From Chryseobacterium sp. (GTDB taxonomy: Bacteria; Bacteroidota; Bacteroidia; Flavobacteriales; Weeksellaceae), in assembly GCF_008014695.1 (NCBI RefSeq), contig NZ_VOXE01000003.1, positions 62,001-126,000 of the forward strand: DNA of 64,000 bases, given 5' to 3'. Shown here in pieces: positions 53,957 to 63,321 of this stretch (positions are counted from its first letter, which is position 1; each line of letters starts with the position of its first letter). A model generated the notes under the pieces. It was not told the DNA's origin, ran no database searches, and was given only the letters and a program-made list of their open reading frames with translations. A program made the translations under genes and the position numbers.

Positions 53957-55156
53957 TTAAATGACTTCAATCTGGTTTCGAAGAAGATCCTCGAATTCAT
54001 CGCGCTTCCGGATCAGATGTGCTTTTCCGTCCAGAAAAAGAACTTCAGCCGGTTTCAGGCGTGAATTAAAGTTGGAACTCATCTCGAATCCGTACGCTCC
54101 GGCATTTCTGAAGACTAAAACATCGCCTTCACGAACTTCATTTAGCTTTCTGTCCCACGCAAAAGTATCCGTTTCGCAGATATTTCCGACCACCGTATAG
54201 ATTCTTTCAGCACCTTTCGGATTCGAAAGGTTTTCGATGGTGTGGTAAGAATCATAAAACATAGGACGGATCAGATGGTTAAAACCGGAGTTGATGCCCA
54301 CAAAAACCGTAGCCGTCGTCTGTTTGATGACATTTGATTTTACGAGGAAATGCCCGCTTTTGCCAACCAGAAATTTCCCGGGTTCGAACCAGAGCTGAAA
54401 CTTTTTTCCGGTTTCTTTCTGATATTCGGAAAGCGCTTTTTCCACTTTTTTTCCTAAAGTTTTCACATCGGTTTCGATGTCGCCGTCCTGATACGGTATT
54501 TTAAATCCGCTTCCCATATCCAGATATTTCAGATCCGGGAAATGTTCCGCCAGTTCAAACATAATTTCCATACCCTGCAAAAAAACATCCGGATCTTTAA
54601 TTTCGCTTCCCGTGTGCATGTGAAGTCCTTCCACCAGAAGACCTGTTGATTTCATCACGCGTTCGATATGACGGAGCTGATGAATTGAAATCCCGAATTT
54701 TGAATCGATATGACCCGTCGAAATTTTATGGTTGCCGCCTGCATAAATGTGCGGATTAATTCTTACAAAAATCGGATAAGAACCACTGTATTTGTTACCG
54801 AACTGCTCCAGGATGGAAATATTGTCTATATTGATGTGAACTTTAAGCGCCATCGCCTCCTCAATTTCAGCCAGATCAACACAGTTTGGTGTAAAAAGAA
54901 TTTTATCATGCGTAAAACCTGCTTTCAGCCCGAGTTTCACTTCATTGATGGAAACACAGTCGAGACTTGCGCCCAAACCCTTCACATATTTAAGAATGTT
55001 GATGTTTGTAAGCGCTTTTGCAGCATAAAAAAACCGCGTATGTTTTGCAAAGGAAGAAGTGAGTTTCTCGTACTGAAGTTTAATAGATTCAGCATCATAA
55101 ATATAGACGGGTGTCCCGAACTGGTCGGCAATTTTTAGTAAATCTTTATTGGTCAT
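53957..55156 (-). CDS. lysA: Diaminopimelate decarboxylase
   Basis: The last step of lysine synthesis, a PLP enzyme of 399 residues. The PLP lysine is in FYAAKALTN, the phosphate-binding region in HMHTGSEI, and the catalytic cysteine in ICETDTFAWD; EPGKFLVGKSG is also typical. Upstream (55157-55288) are 132 bases with no gene or clear riboswitch. Three TonB-C-like genes follow on the same strand. Confidence 0.94.
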   Translation of the reverse strand: MTNKDLLKIADQFGTPVYIYDAESIKLQYEKLTSSFAKHTRFFYAAKALTNINILKYVKGLGASLDCVSINEVKLGLKAGFTHDKILFTPNCVDLAEIEEAMALKVHINIDNISILEQFGNKYSGSYPIFVRINPHIYAGGNHKISTGHIDSKFGISIHQLRHIERVMKSTGLLVEGLHMHTGSEIKDPDVFLQGMEIMFELAEHFPDLKYLDMGSGFKIPYQDGDIETDVKTLGKKVEKALSEYQKETGKKFQLWFEPGKFLVGKSGHFLVKSNVIKQTTATVFVGINSGFNHLIRPMFYDSYHTIENLSNPKGAERIYTVVGNICETDTFAWDRKLNEVREGDVLVFRNAGAYGFEMSSNFNSRLKPAEVLFLDGKAHLIRKRDEFEDLLRNQIEVI

Positions 55157-55288
55157 GTTGAAGGCAATTTAAAGGTTAAATGGAACAGAAATGAGAGAAG
55201 TGAACAGGGGAATTGACCACATTTCAGGTTCGGGTTATACTGTCGTATCAATAAAACAGCATGCAAAAGTATAAATTTTCCCGAAACC

Positions 55289-56512
55289 CTATTCTGGAAT
55301 GCTCTGGATTTCAAAATCTCCGCGCAAAAGGCCGAGTTTCAGATCATTCTCAATGTCCGGAGTCGGATTTTTGAGATCGATTTTCAGTTTTATTATTTTT
55401 TTCCAGGTCTGAATTTGAGTGTGCAGCTCATAAAATCCATACGCGGTGAGTTTTCCTTTTTTAATGATCAGAAAAGATTTTTCACCAAGTGTACGTCCTT
55501 CTGACAGCCACATTTCATTGCGATTTTCAAGGCTGATCTGCTGTATAAGATTTCCCAGATCAGCAAAGTGCTGCTGAGTTCCGATGAAGTTTACTGCTTT
55601 TAAACCCTGAGTAAAAGATTTAAACCTCAACAAAGGTTTTTCGTCTTTGTTATTCACGACTTTATCAACCAGATATTTCTCTTTGTTATGATAAAGACCG
55701 AACTGAAGGTTTTCCCTTTTGTGGTAACCTTTGGTTTTCATGATCAACTTGGCGAGAGTATCGTTGCCGGCCAGCTCATAATTGATCTGTTCCACTTCCT
55801 CCTGAATCTGCCTGTTTTTTTTTGATTTTGAATTGAATACCGTTTTAGAAAACCTGTTTAAATCATCAACAAAATCTGAAAAAATAATTTTTCCTTCTGC
55901 ATTCTGGAAATAGATAATTCCACGCTCCACCGGTAAATCCTGGGTTAAATCGCGGACTTTGTTCAGGTAGGTTTTGGCGTTAATTTCTTCGTGGTGCTGC
56001 TGAAGGATTTCGGAGTCTTTGTCTTTAATCATCAGCAGTTTAAAAAGGTCCAAAGTAGCGCGTGCATCTCCCGACGCGCGGTGTGCGTCTACCAAAGGAA
56101 TTCCCAAAGATTTCACCAGTTTTCCCAAAGAATAGCTTTCTGCTTCCGGAATGAGTTTCTGAGCCAGCGGAATGGTATCGACCGTATTAATTTTGAAATC
56201 ATAGCCAAGTCTTTTAAATTCCTGGCGGAGCATGCGGTAGTCAAACTCAATATTATGGCCAACTAAAGTGGTATTTTGAGTGATTTCGATGACTCTTTTT
56301 GCAATTTCATGGAATCTTGGGGCTGTTCTCACCATTTTGGGCGAAATTTTGGTGAGTCTCTGTACGAAAGGCGTGATGTCGCTTTCCGGATTTACCAACG
56401 AAATAAACTGGTCAACAATTTGATGGCCGTCATATTTATACACTGCAATTTCAATGATGCTTTCCTTCCTGAAACCTGCTCCGTTACTTTCTATATCGAT
56501 TACTGAATACAT
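55289..56512 (-). CDS. DnaQ-type exonuclease with a degenerate GIY-YIG-like domain
   Basis: A 407-residue protein. The N-terminal half is an epsilon-type 3'-5' exonuclease with D-I-E (DIESNGAGFRKESIIEIAVY), GHNIEFDYRML and HRASGDARATLDLF, giving the DEDDh set. The second half (about 185-260) begins LPVERGIIYFQNAEGKIIFSDFVDDLNR, an outline of UvrC's GIY-YIG domain in which the catalytic GxGKxxxxxxR region is lost. Similar DnaQ-UvrC_N fusions occur in bacteria, so the second domain may now bind DNA only. Confidence 0.87.
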   Translation of the reverse strand: MYSVIDIESNGAGFRKESIIEIAVYKYDGHQIVDQFISLVNPESDITPFVQRLTKISPKMVRTAPRFHEIAKRVIEITQNTTLVGHNIEFDYRMLRQEFKRLGYDFKINTVDTIPLAQKLIPEAESYSLGKLVKSLGIPLVDAHRASGDARATLDLFKLLMIKDKDSEILQQHHEEINAKTYLNKVRDLTQDLPVERGIIYFQNAEGKIIFSDFVDDLNRFSKTVFNSKSKKNRQIQEEVEQINYELAGNDTLAKLIMKTKGYHKRENLQFGLYHNKEKYLVDKVVNNKDEKPLLRFKSFTQGLKAVNFIGTQQHFADLGNLIQQISLENRNEMWLSEGRTLGEKSFLIIKKGKLTAYGFYELHTQIQTWKKIIKLKIDLKNPTPDIENDLKLGLLRGDFEIQSIPE

Positions 56513-56552
56513 TTCTTATCATTATGGCAATTGCCCAAAAGCCAACCGCATT

Positions 56553-58079
56553 TTATTTTCTTCTTCCACCCAATCCCAACATTCCCAGAACAAATTTAGC
56601 ACTTTCTCTGGCCAAAGTGGTCGCAAAAGTTCTTCCCGCTCTGGATTGCATGACTGTTTCAAACATTCCGGGTTCTTCTTTTACAGGTTTTGAGTTTTTG
56701 TTGGCGGGCAAATCCTGTGCCGCCTGTTCCATTCTTGAAGTTAGCATTTCATACGCAGAATCCTTATTCATCATCTTTTGATATTTTTCTACCAAAGCAG
56801 AGCGTCCGGTTAATTCCCCCACTTCCGTTTCACTCAGAACATCCATTCTTGATTCAGGTGATTTCAGATAAGTATGGACCAAAGGGGTAGGAATTCCTTT
56901 TTCATCCAACGCTGTGATAAATGCTTCACCGATACCGAGATTCTGAATGAGTTCATCGGCGTTATAATATTCTGTGATCGGATAATTTTCCACGGCTTTC
57001 GTAATTTCTTTCCGGTCATTTGCCGTAAATCCGCGGAGTGCATGCTGAATTTTCAGTCCTAACTGTGACAGCACATTTTCCGGAATATCGCCCGGAACCT
57101 GAGTAATAAAATAAATCCCGACACCTTTTGACCGGATCAGTTTTACCATCGTTTCAATCTGGTTCAGCAATGCTTTTGAAGCTTCATTGAAAATCAGATG
57201 TGCTTCATCAATAAAAAGCACCAGTTTGGGCTTCCCTGAATCACCTTCCTCGGGGAAAGTCATGTAAATTTCAGCAAACAGCGAAAGCATGAAAGTGGAA
57301 AAAAGCTGTGGCTTACTTTGAATGTTCCCAACCCTTAGAATATTCACCACTCCTTTACCGTCACGCTGATGAAGCAGATCTCCGACATCAAAACTCGGTT
57401 CTCCAAAAAACTGCGCCGCTCCCTGCTGTTCTAAAGCTACGATAGACCGGAGAATGGCTCCCAGCGAAGCCGGCGAAATGGAGCCGTAATTATTTGACAA
57501 ATCCGCTTTTCCCTGAGAATTATCGGTTACATATTTCAGGACTTTTTTGAGATCTTCCAGATCAATAAGCGGCAAACCTTTGTCATCGCAATATTTAAAA
57601 ATAATGGAAATGATGCTTTGCTGGATATCATTAAGTTCGAGAATTTTTGAAAGGAGAACCGGGCCGAATTCAGTAACCGTTGCTCTTAATTGTACACCTT
57701 TTTCTCCAGAAATCGTGAGAAGTTCAACCGGGAAAGCCTGGGGCACATACGGAAATTTGGTTTTCGCATACCTTTCAGAAATCACCGGATTTTCACCGCC
57801 TGGTTCGGCAATTCCGGAAAAATCTCCTTTAACATCCAAAACCAAAGACGGAATTCCTGCATGCGAAAGCTGTTCTGCAAAAACCTGCAGCGTTTTGGTC
57901 TTTCCGGTTCCGGTTGCACCGGCAATGAGGCCGTGTCGGTTAATGGTTTTGAGCGGAATCGTGATGTCAACCTCAGTAATCACCTCGCCGTCTAACATTG
58001 CTTTACCCAAAGTAATAAACTCTCCTTTTGGGATGTATTTTGAGGAAGTTTCCTGAATAAATTTCGCTTTATCTGCCAT
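56553..58079 (-). CDS. HerA-like ATPase (DUF853)
   Basis: A 508-residue AAA-type ATPase. Walker A GATGTGKTKTLQ is near residue 57, Walker B is LVLFIDEAHLIF, and the downstream ITQVPGDIPENVLSQLG is the sensor region. The group, related to HerA and called DUF853, pumps DNA or has unknown roles. The ATG at 58079 (MADKAKFIQE) gives the normal N-terminus; an upstream ATG at 58121 would add 14 hydrophobic residues. An inverted repeat (58205-58212 with 58229-58236) lies between this gene and the next on the plus strand. Confidence 0.9.
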   Translation of the reverse strand: MADKAKFIQETSSKYIPKGEFITLGKAMLDGEVITEVDITIPLKTINRHGLIAGATGTGKTKTLQVFAEQLSHAGIPSLVLDVKGDFSGIAEPGGENPVISERYAKTKFPYVPQAFPVELLTISGEKGVQLRATVTEFGPVLLSKILELNDIQQSIISIIFKYCDDKGLPLIDLEDLKKVLKYVTDNSQGKADLSNNYGSISPASLGAILRSIVALEQQGAAQFFGEPSFDVGDLLHQRDGKGVVNILRVGNIQSKPQLFSTFMLSLFAEIYMTFPEEGDSGKPKLVLFIDEAHLIFNEASKALLNQIETMVKLIRSKGVGIYFITQVPGDIPENVLSQLGLKIQHALRGFTANDRKEITKAVENYPITEYYNADELIQNLGIGEAFITALDEKGIPTPLVHTYLKSPESRMDVLSETEVGELTGRSALVEKYQKMMNKDSAYEMLTSRMEQAAQDLPANKNSKPVKEEPGMFETVMQSRAGRTFATTLARESAKFVLGMLGLGGRRK

Positions 58080-58295
58080 TGTGAAGGGTGATTTGAAAGG
58101 TAAAGATAAAAAATATTGCATGATTTGTGTTTTTTTTGAGTGATATACGGCATCCGAACAATACTATCTCAATTCATACTTAAATTTTTAATTTGTGGCG
58201 ACTCAAAAGTATTATCTCTCGTCATATGATACTTTTCTTTAATTCATCTTTAAATGCGGTGGTTCACTGCCAATTTTTTAGTAAATTTGTTCATA

Positions 58296-58754
58296 ATGAA
58301 AAGCACAAAAATGGACAGAAAAGAAATCTTCGAAAGAATTATTGAAGAACAGAAAAAAATAATTAACAGCCTTCAGGAGTCGGTAAACCGTTATAAATCA
58401 GCATCGGATCTTGATGAGGATGACACCTCGGATCCTGACGATTATGCACGTCAAACCGAAGCCAAGGACATGCAGCTCCGCTTTGAAAAAATGCTGAGTG
58501 AAGCCACGAAGAATTTAAACTTTCTGGACAGTGAAAAAGAAATGTCGCACACCGAAATTGAAAACGGAAGCTTGGTGGAAACCGATAAAAACTACCTTTA
58601 TATCGGCATCTCGGTTCCCGCCTTTAAAGTACAGGATAAGGAAGTGATTTCCTTTTCAGAAGACGCTCCGGTATTTAAAGAAATCAAAGGAAAAAAAGCC
58701 GGAGATCAGGTAAAAATCGGTGAGAACTCTTTCAAAATAATAAATATTCAGTAA
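58296..58754 (+). CDS. Coiled-coil protein, GreA/GreB-like in outline
   Basis: A 152-residue protein from the ATG at 58296 (MKSTKMDRKEIFER). Residues 6-80 are a charged helix or coiled coil (KEIFERIIEEQKKIINSLQESV) with an acidic patch DLDEDDTSDPDD near 36-47. The C-terminal half (75-150) forms strands ending GKKAGDQVKIGENSFKIINIQ, similar to the FKBP-like domain of GreA/GreB. The acidic patch resembles the catalytic tip of Gre factors, but I cannot call it a true Gre factor. The stop TAA/ATG pair at 58752-58758 joins it to the broken gene that follows. Confidence 0.8.
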   Translation: MKSTKMDRKEIFERIIEEQKKIINSLQESVNRYKSASDLDEDDTSDPDDYARQTEAKDMQLRFEKMLSEATKNLNFLDSEKEMSHTEIENGSLVETDKNYLYIGISVPAFKVQDKEVISFSEDAPVFKEIKGKKAGDQVKIGENSFKIINIQ

Positions 58755-58755
58755 T

Positions 58756-59804
58756 ATGAAAATAATCAGCGGTCACTTTTTAATGGGTGTTCTACTCATG
58801 TGTTCGGTGTTTTACCGTGCGCAGGAAAAGTTCGAAGCTGTAGAAATTAAGTCCAACGCCGATTATATCCACTCGAAAACTAAAGTCATTTTCCCCAAAA
58901 TCCTGCATGGATTTAAGAGAAGCCGTATAGTTGGATATGACCAGAAGCACACCAATATAGGCAGTACTTATAAATTGAAAATTGATAAAAAGCTCACCAC
59001 AGTAAGTCTTTACATTTATCCTGCAGAAATTTCAAATGATAATTTACGGGACCAGTTCTTGGCGTTTAACACTGTTGTAAACAGAAACGCTACAAATGAG
59101 GAGGCGCTGAAACCAGAGTTTGTTAAAATAAAATCCGAAACCGTTTTTTAAATGGCATTAAAGCAGTATTCGATTATAATCTGATCGTTCCAGATTTTAT
59201 GAAAGGCCAGAAAGAACAGTTTAACAAGTCGCTTTTTTCTCTTTACGACTGTGGCAAATGGAATATTAAAATCAGAATTACAAGTGAGAATCAGGATGAA
59301 GCACGTCTTCTTCAACTTGAAAAATTATTTTTAGCTTCCTTCAATCCTGTTAAAATTGCAGAAGATCATAAGATAACCGGTGAAACAGGGCCAAACATCA
59401 TTATTTCTAAAACTGCCCAAAGTGACAGTCTGATGCTGAAAGCCACAATCGCAGAAGCGTACGCAAAAATAGAATGGCTAAACAAGAATAAACCGGTACC
59501 TGAACTTTCAACAGGGTTAAGCGATTTCGAGATGGCATCTCATGAGTTTTCCGTTGCTGAGAAAATAAAGTTTTATAAAGAAAATAAAGATAAACTCGCT
59601 GGAAGTCCGGAAACGACAACATATTTCGAAAATCTTTTAAAAATAATCGACAATGGATATTTAAAAGATTTTATCTGGTCTCAAACTGGTGGAGTAGTTG
59701 ATTTTCCGGAAGATATAGTAAGAAGGCAACAGTATGACGGGTTTTTAAAACAAAATAATATTCCCAAGGAGATAGATGAAGTGATGTATCGTATATATTT
59801 TTAA
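58756..59804 (+). pseudogene. Secreted protein gene broken by a frameshift in a T run
   Basis: Two reading frames that belong together. The first (58756-59151) starts MKIISGHFLMGVLLMC, a signal peptide, and ends at a TAA right after TTTTTT (59144-59149). The second frame is open from just before that point to 59804; with one extra T the reading is EFVKIKSETVF then LNGIKAVFDYNLIVPDF. Without it the second part has only an internal ATG at 59199. The restored product is 349 residues, mostly beta-rich then helical, of no recognised family. The cause is either a real deletion, a sequencing error, or slippage on the T run. If real, the second frame (201 residues from 59199) is not expressed as a secreted protein. 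Confidence 0.75.
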
Positions 59805-59951
59805 GATCAGTAAAAAGAAATTTCCGTGAACAAAAGAACAAAAGATAAAACTGATATAAAACATTCGTAAAATCAATTGTTTTTAACGCTTCCGGTGAAA
59901 ATTTGAACTTTTAATTGTCGAAATTTGCAGGGTTAATCTAAATTTTTTGAA

Positions 59952-61364
59952 ATGAAAATAGAACAAATATATACCGGTTGCCTTGCTCAGGGCGCTTATT
60001 ACATCGTGTCGGAAGATGAAGCGGCCATTATCGATCCCCTGCGTGAGACAAAGCCTTATATCTCACGCCTTGAAAAAGACCATGTAAAACTCAAATATAT
60101 TTTCGAGACCCATTTTCATGCAGATTTTGTATCCGGTCATCTGGACCTTTCTAAAAACACCGATGCTGCAATTGTTTACGGACCTACTGCAGAACCGGAT
60201 TTTGAAGCGGTTATTGCAGAAGACGGCCAGATTTTTGAAATAGGAAAAATAAAGATTAAAGTTCTTCACACCCCAGGTCACACGATGGAAAGTTCCACTT
60301 TTCTTCTGATTGATGAAGACGGCAAAGAAACCGCGATTTTTTCTGGTGACACCTTATTCCTCGGCGATGTCGGCAGGCCCGATCTGGCTCAGAAATCAGC
60401 ACACATGACCCAAGAGGAACTCGCCGGAATTTTATATGAAAGTTTACAGAGCAAAATTATGCCGCTCGCCGATGACATTATTGTATATCCAGCACACGGC
60501 GCCGGCTCTGCGTGTGGAAAAAACATGCAGAAAGAAACCGTGGATACGCTCGGAAATCAGAAAAGAACAAATTATGCGCTAAATCAACCCGATAAAGCAT
60601 CTTTTGTAAGGGAAGTTTTAGACGGTCTTTCCCAACCACCGAAGTATTTTGGGATGAATGTTGCACTCAACAAAAGCGGTTACGAAAATTTTGAAAATGT
60701 GCTTGAAAAAGGCAATAAACCTGTTTCTGTTGAAGATTTCGAAGTTCTAGCCGAAGAAACCGGTGCGCTGATTTTAGATACCAGAAGCGCAGCTGATTTT
60801 CACAAAGGTTTTATCCCGAATTCCATCAATATAGGTTTAAAAGGCGATTTTGCGCCGTGGGTAGGTGCCATGATTGTGGACGTGAAACAGCCGATTCTGC
60901 TCGTTTCCGATCCGGGAACAGAGGAAGAAGTCATTACCCGCCTTTCAAGAGTGGGTTTCGACCATGTTTTGGGATATCTCGAAGGAAGTTTTGATTCCTG
61001 GAAAGATTCCGGCAAAGAAATCGACCGCATTGAAAGAATTTCAGCCGAAGAATTCGCACAAAAATTTAAGGAAAACACAAAAGTAGTTGATGTAAGAAAA
61101 GAGAGTGAATATGCGTCGGAACATGTAAATGAAGCTTATCAGCGACCGCTTGCAGACATTAACGAATGGGTAAATTCCCTGGATAATGAAGAACATTTCT
61201 TTATTCACTGTGCTGGAGGCTACCGAAGCATGATTGCCGCAAGTATTCTGAATTCCCGCGGCATCAGAAACTTTACCGAAATTGAAGGTGGTTTCAACAA
61301 AATAAAAGAAACCGGAGTTCCCAGAAGTAATTTTCTGTGTCAAAGCAAGACCTTAAAATCATGA
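59952..61364 (+). CDS. CstB-like persulfide dioxygenase-sulfurtransferase fusion
   Basis: A 470-residue three-part protein. The metallo-beta-lactamase domain (1-240) has HFHADFVSGH (H54, H56, D58, H63), HTPGHTMES, GDTLFLGDVGRPDL and AHGAGSACG, the persulfide dioxygenase set. The first rhodanese domain (about 260-350) lacks its cysteine: SDPGTEEE stands where the active loop should be. The second (about 360-460) has the active cysteine C420 in HCAGGYRS. This layout matches staphylococcal CstB, which turns persulfides into sulfite and thiosulfate. It leads a run of five genes. Confidence 0.9.
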   Translation: MKIEQIYTGCLAQGAYYIVSEDEAAIIDPLRETKPYISRLEKDHVKLKYIFETHFHADFVSGHLDLSKNTDAAIVYGPTAEPDFEAVIAEDGQIFEIGKIKIKVLHTPGHTMESSTFLLIDEDGKETAIFSGDTLFLGDVGRPDLAQKSAHMTQEELAGILYESLQSKIMPLADDIIVYPAHGAGSACGKNMQKETVDTLGNQKRTNYALNQPDKASFVREVLDGLSQPPKYFGMNVALNKSGYENFENVLEKGNKPVSVEDFEVLAEETGALILDTRSAADFHKGFIPNSINIGLKGDFAPWVGAMIVDVKQPILLVSDPGTEEEVITRLSRVGFDHVLGYLEGSFDSWKDSGKEIDRIERISAEEFAQKFKENTKVVDVRKESEYASEHVNEAYQRPLADINEWVNSLDNEEHFFIHCAGGYRSMIAASILNSRGIRNFTEIEGGFNKIKETGVPRSNFLCQSKTLKS

Positions 61365-61729
61365 AAATAAACAGTTCCATCATGCTTCTTGTTTTTTCAG
61401 TCGCGGTTTCCTGTACAGCGTCGGCTCCGGCTGTAGAAGACAGCCGTGCTGAAATAAAAGAAATGGTCAAAAATAACAGCGCCACCTTGATTGATGTGCG
61501 TATTCCGGAACAGTTTAATGAAAACAGCATTCCGAATGCCGTCAATATTCCGTTGGCTGATCTGGCCTCACATCTGGATTTTTTAAAGAGCCAAAAGGAA
61601 GTAGTGGTTTTCTGCAACAAAGGAATTCAGGCGAAACAGGCCGTTGAATTTCTCAGAAAAAACGGAGTGGAAAATGTTCACGACGGAAAAACACTCGACA
61701 ATATTAAAGCCATTAAAAACGAAAAATAA
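61361..61729 (+). CDS. Rhodanese-domain lipoprotein
   Basis: A 122-residue protein with a lipoprotein signal (AVSC, C18) followed by one rhodanese domain. The active cysteine C85 is in VVFCNKGIQAK, the correct CxxGxQA-type loop. It would handle persulfide sulfur in the periplasm, complementing the cytosolic CstB-like enzyme. The start overlaps the previous stop in ATGA (61361-61364); the longer frame from 61337 is less likely. It is coupled with the next gene through TAATG. Confidence 0.85.
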   Translation: MKINSSIMLLVFSVAVSCTASAPAVEDSRAEIKEMVKNNSATLIDVRIPEQFNENSIPNAVNIPLADLASHLDFLKSQKEVVVFCNKGIQAKQAVEFLRKNGVENVHDGKTLDNIKAIKNEK

Positions 61730-62025
61730 TGAACATTCTTGATCATCTCGAGTTCTCTACCCATAAAGCGAATGTGATTGCTGTTAAAAAAAGTGACAGG
61801 ATCAACTCTTTTGCAGTTGCCCTCGGCATCGGCGCGGTCCTGAAAAAGCATGTCACTCCCGTACCTACGACGTTGATTGTTCTGAAAGGTGAAATCAATT
61901 TTGTATTTGCGGACCGCGAAATGGTTTTGCGGGAATTGGATGTTTTCCAAATTCCGGTTGGCGAAGTTCATGAAGTATTTGGAGTTCTGGAACAGAACCT
62001 TTTTCTGATAACGCAGGAGTTATAA
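61729..62025 (+). CDS. Small cupin-domain protein
   Basis: A 98-residue cupin. The strand pattern TPVPTTLIVLKGEINFVFADREMVLRELDVFQIPVGEVHEVFGV matches the cupin core, with two histidines (H45-like in the pattern VGEVHEV and near the start) that could bind a metal, though the set is incomplete. It overlaps the rhodanese gene (TAATG). A role as a sulfur-compound sensor or dioxygenase is conceivable from context only. Confidence 0.8.
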   Translation: MNILDHLEFSTHKANVIAVKKSDRINSFAVALGIGAVLKKHVTPVPTTLIVLKGEINFVFADREMVLRELDVFQIPVGEVHEVFGVLEQNLFLITQEL

Positions 62026-62037
62026 ATAAACATACTG

Positions 62038-62238
62038 ATGAAAAACCTGCTTAACAATTGGATGTATAATGCGGTCATCAACCTCACGGTCGGGATTTTA
62101 TTTATTTTTATTGCGGACAAACAAGTTTGGTGGATGTACTTTTTTGGGTTGTTTTTTATTTTCAGAGCCATATTTAACATTGTAGGTTCTTCACAAAACG
62201 ATGCGATTCCACTAAATAAAGACAAATCTCAGAATTAA
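62038..62238 (+). CDS. Small two-helix membrane protein
   Basis: A 66-residue protein with two hydrophobic segments (about 13-27 and 30-50: AVINLTVGILFIFIA and WMYFFGLFFIFRAIF) and a polar tail. I recognise no family. It lies in the persulfide operon, 12 bases after the cupin and 12 before thioredoxin. A membrane anchor for the sulfur system is a guess. Confidence 0.7.
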   Translation: MKNLLNNWMYNAVINLTVGILFIFIADKQVWWMYFFGLFFIFRAIFNIVGSSQNDAIPLNKDKSQN

Positions 62239-62250
62239 AATTTTAAAAAT

Positions 62251-62550
62251 ATGTCACAGAAATTTCAGGAATTGATCCAGTCTGAACGGCCGGTTTTGGT
62301 GGATTTTTTTGCAACTTGGTGCGGCCCGTGCAAAGTGCAGTCGTCTGTACTTACAACGGTGAAGGAAAACATAGGAGATTTGGCAAGAATTGTCAAGATT
62401 GATGTAGATCAGTTTCCCGCAATCGCTTCGGAATACGGTGTCCGCGGTGTTCCCACTTTGGCGGTTTTCAAAAACGGTGAACTGCTCTGGAAAGAAACCG
62501 GCGTTCACGATGTACACACGCTGACCGGCCTGCTTAAAAGTTTTGCTTAA
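62251..62550 (+). CDS. trxA: Thioredoxin
   Basis: A 99-residue thioredoxin with the active site WCGPC (C24, C27), VDFFATWCGPCK, and the cis-proline region GVRGVPTLAVF. The length is the usual one and no signal peptide is seen. In this operon it would reduce persulfides or thiosulfonate products, or recycle the rhodanese cysteines. The gene ends the plus-strand run, with the convergent nitrilase gene six bases on. Confidence 0.93.
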   Translation: MSQKFQELIQSERPVLVDFFATWCGPCKVQSSVLTTVKENIGDLARIVKIDVDQFPAIASEYGVRGVPTLAVFKNGELLWKETGVHDVHTLTGLLKSFA

Positions 62551-62556
62551 GTTTTT

Positions 62557-63321
62557 TCACTCCATAATTAAATGAAACTTATCCCGGTCATCCAAAAAAC
62601 GGAATTTTTCGCGGAAGTTCGTCAGTCTCTGGACGTTGAATTCTGCCGTGATAATATTATTCTCTTTTTCTGAGACTTTAGTCCCGTCAGCAAAAAAACA
62701 ACAGGAACTTTCCGCATAACGGAGTCCGTTTCCATCGGTTCCAATCCTGTTTAATCCAAAAACATAACACTGGTTTTCAATAGCGCGCGCCTTCAGAAGC
62801 GAAGTCCACGCGTCAACACGCGTTTCGGGCCAGTTGGCTACATAAATAATGGCGTCATAATCATCTTCACTTCTGGAAAAAACAGGGAATCTGAGATCAT
62901 AACATACCTGAAGCAGAATTCTCCAGCCCTCAAATTCAACAATTACCCTTTCATTTCCTTTAGAATAAATCCTGTCTTCACCGGAATAGGAAAAAAGATG
63001 TCTTTTGTCGTATTGATGATATTTCCCATCAGGTTCAACAAAATAAAAACGGTTGAAAAATTTTCCGTTTTCAGAGACTGAAACACTTCCGCAAACAGCT
63101 GTGTTCCTTTTTTTTGAAAAATCCTTCATCCACAAAAGGGTTTCTTTATTCCGGTCCGCAATTTCCTCAGCATCCATGCAGAAACCGGTCGAAAACATTT
63201 CGGGGAGGATGAATAAATCGGTTTCAACAACTGCAAACTCAGAACTGATTTTTTCGAAATTCTTTTCTCTGTTTTTCCAGCTAATGTCAAGATTAAGTCC
63301 TGAAACTCGTAAATTTTTCAT
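62557..63321 (-). CDS. Nitrilase-family amidohydrolase, omega-amidase-like
   Basis: A 254-residue carbon-nitrogen hydrolase with the triad E41 (LPEMFSTGF), K106 (YDKRHLF) and C140 (QVCYDLRFPVF). The features match the omega-amidase YafV group, which hydrolyses alpha-ketoglutaramate and related amides. I chose the ATG at 63321 (MKNLRVSGLN); an upstream ATG at 63351 adds ten residues. It is divergent from a barrel-protein gene. Confidence 0.9.
   Translation of the reverse strand: MKNLRVSGLNLDISWKNREKNFEKISSEFAVVETDLFILPEMFSTGFCMDAEEIADRNKETLLWMKDFSKKRNTAVCGSVSVSENGKFFNRFYFVEPDGKYHQYDKRHLFSYSGEDRIYSKGNERVIVEFEGWRILLQVCYDLRFPVFSRSEDDYDAIIYVANWPETRVDAWTSLLKARAIENQCYVFGLNRIGTDGNGLRYAESSCCFFADGTKVSEKENNIITAEFNVQRLTNFREKFRFLDDRDKFHLIME

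Noticed and set aside
58205-58236. Inverted repeat AAAAGTAT / ATACTTTT as a terminator
   Set aside because: It lies between two genes that start away from it, so there is no transcript end for it to serve; it may be an operator, but nothing supports this.
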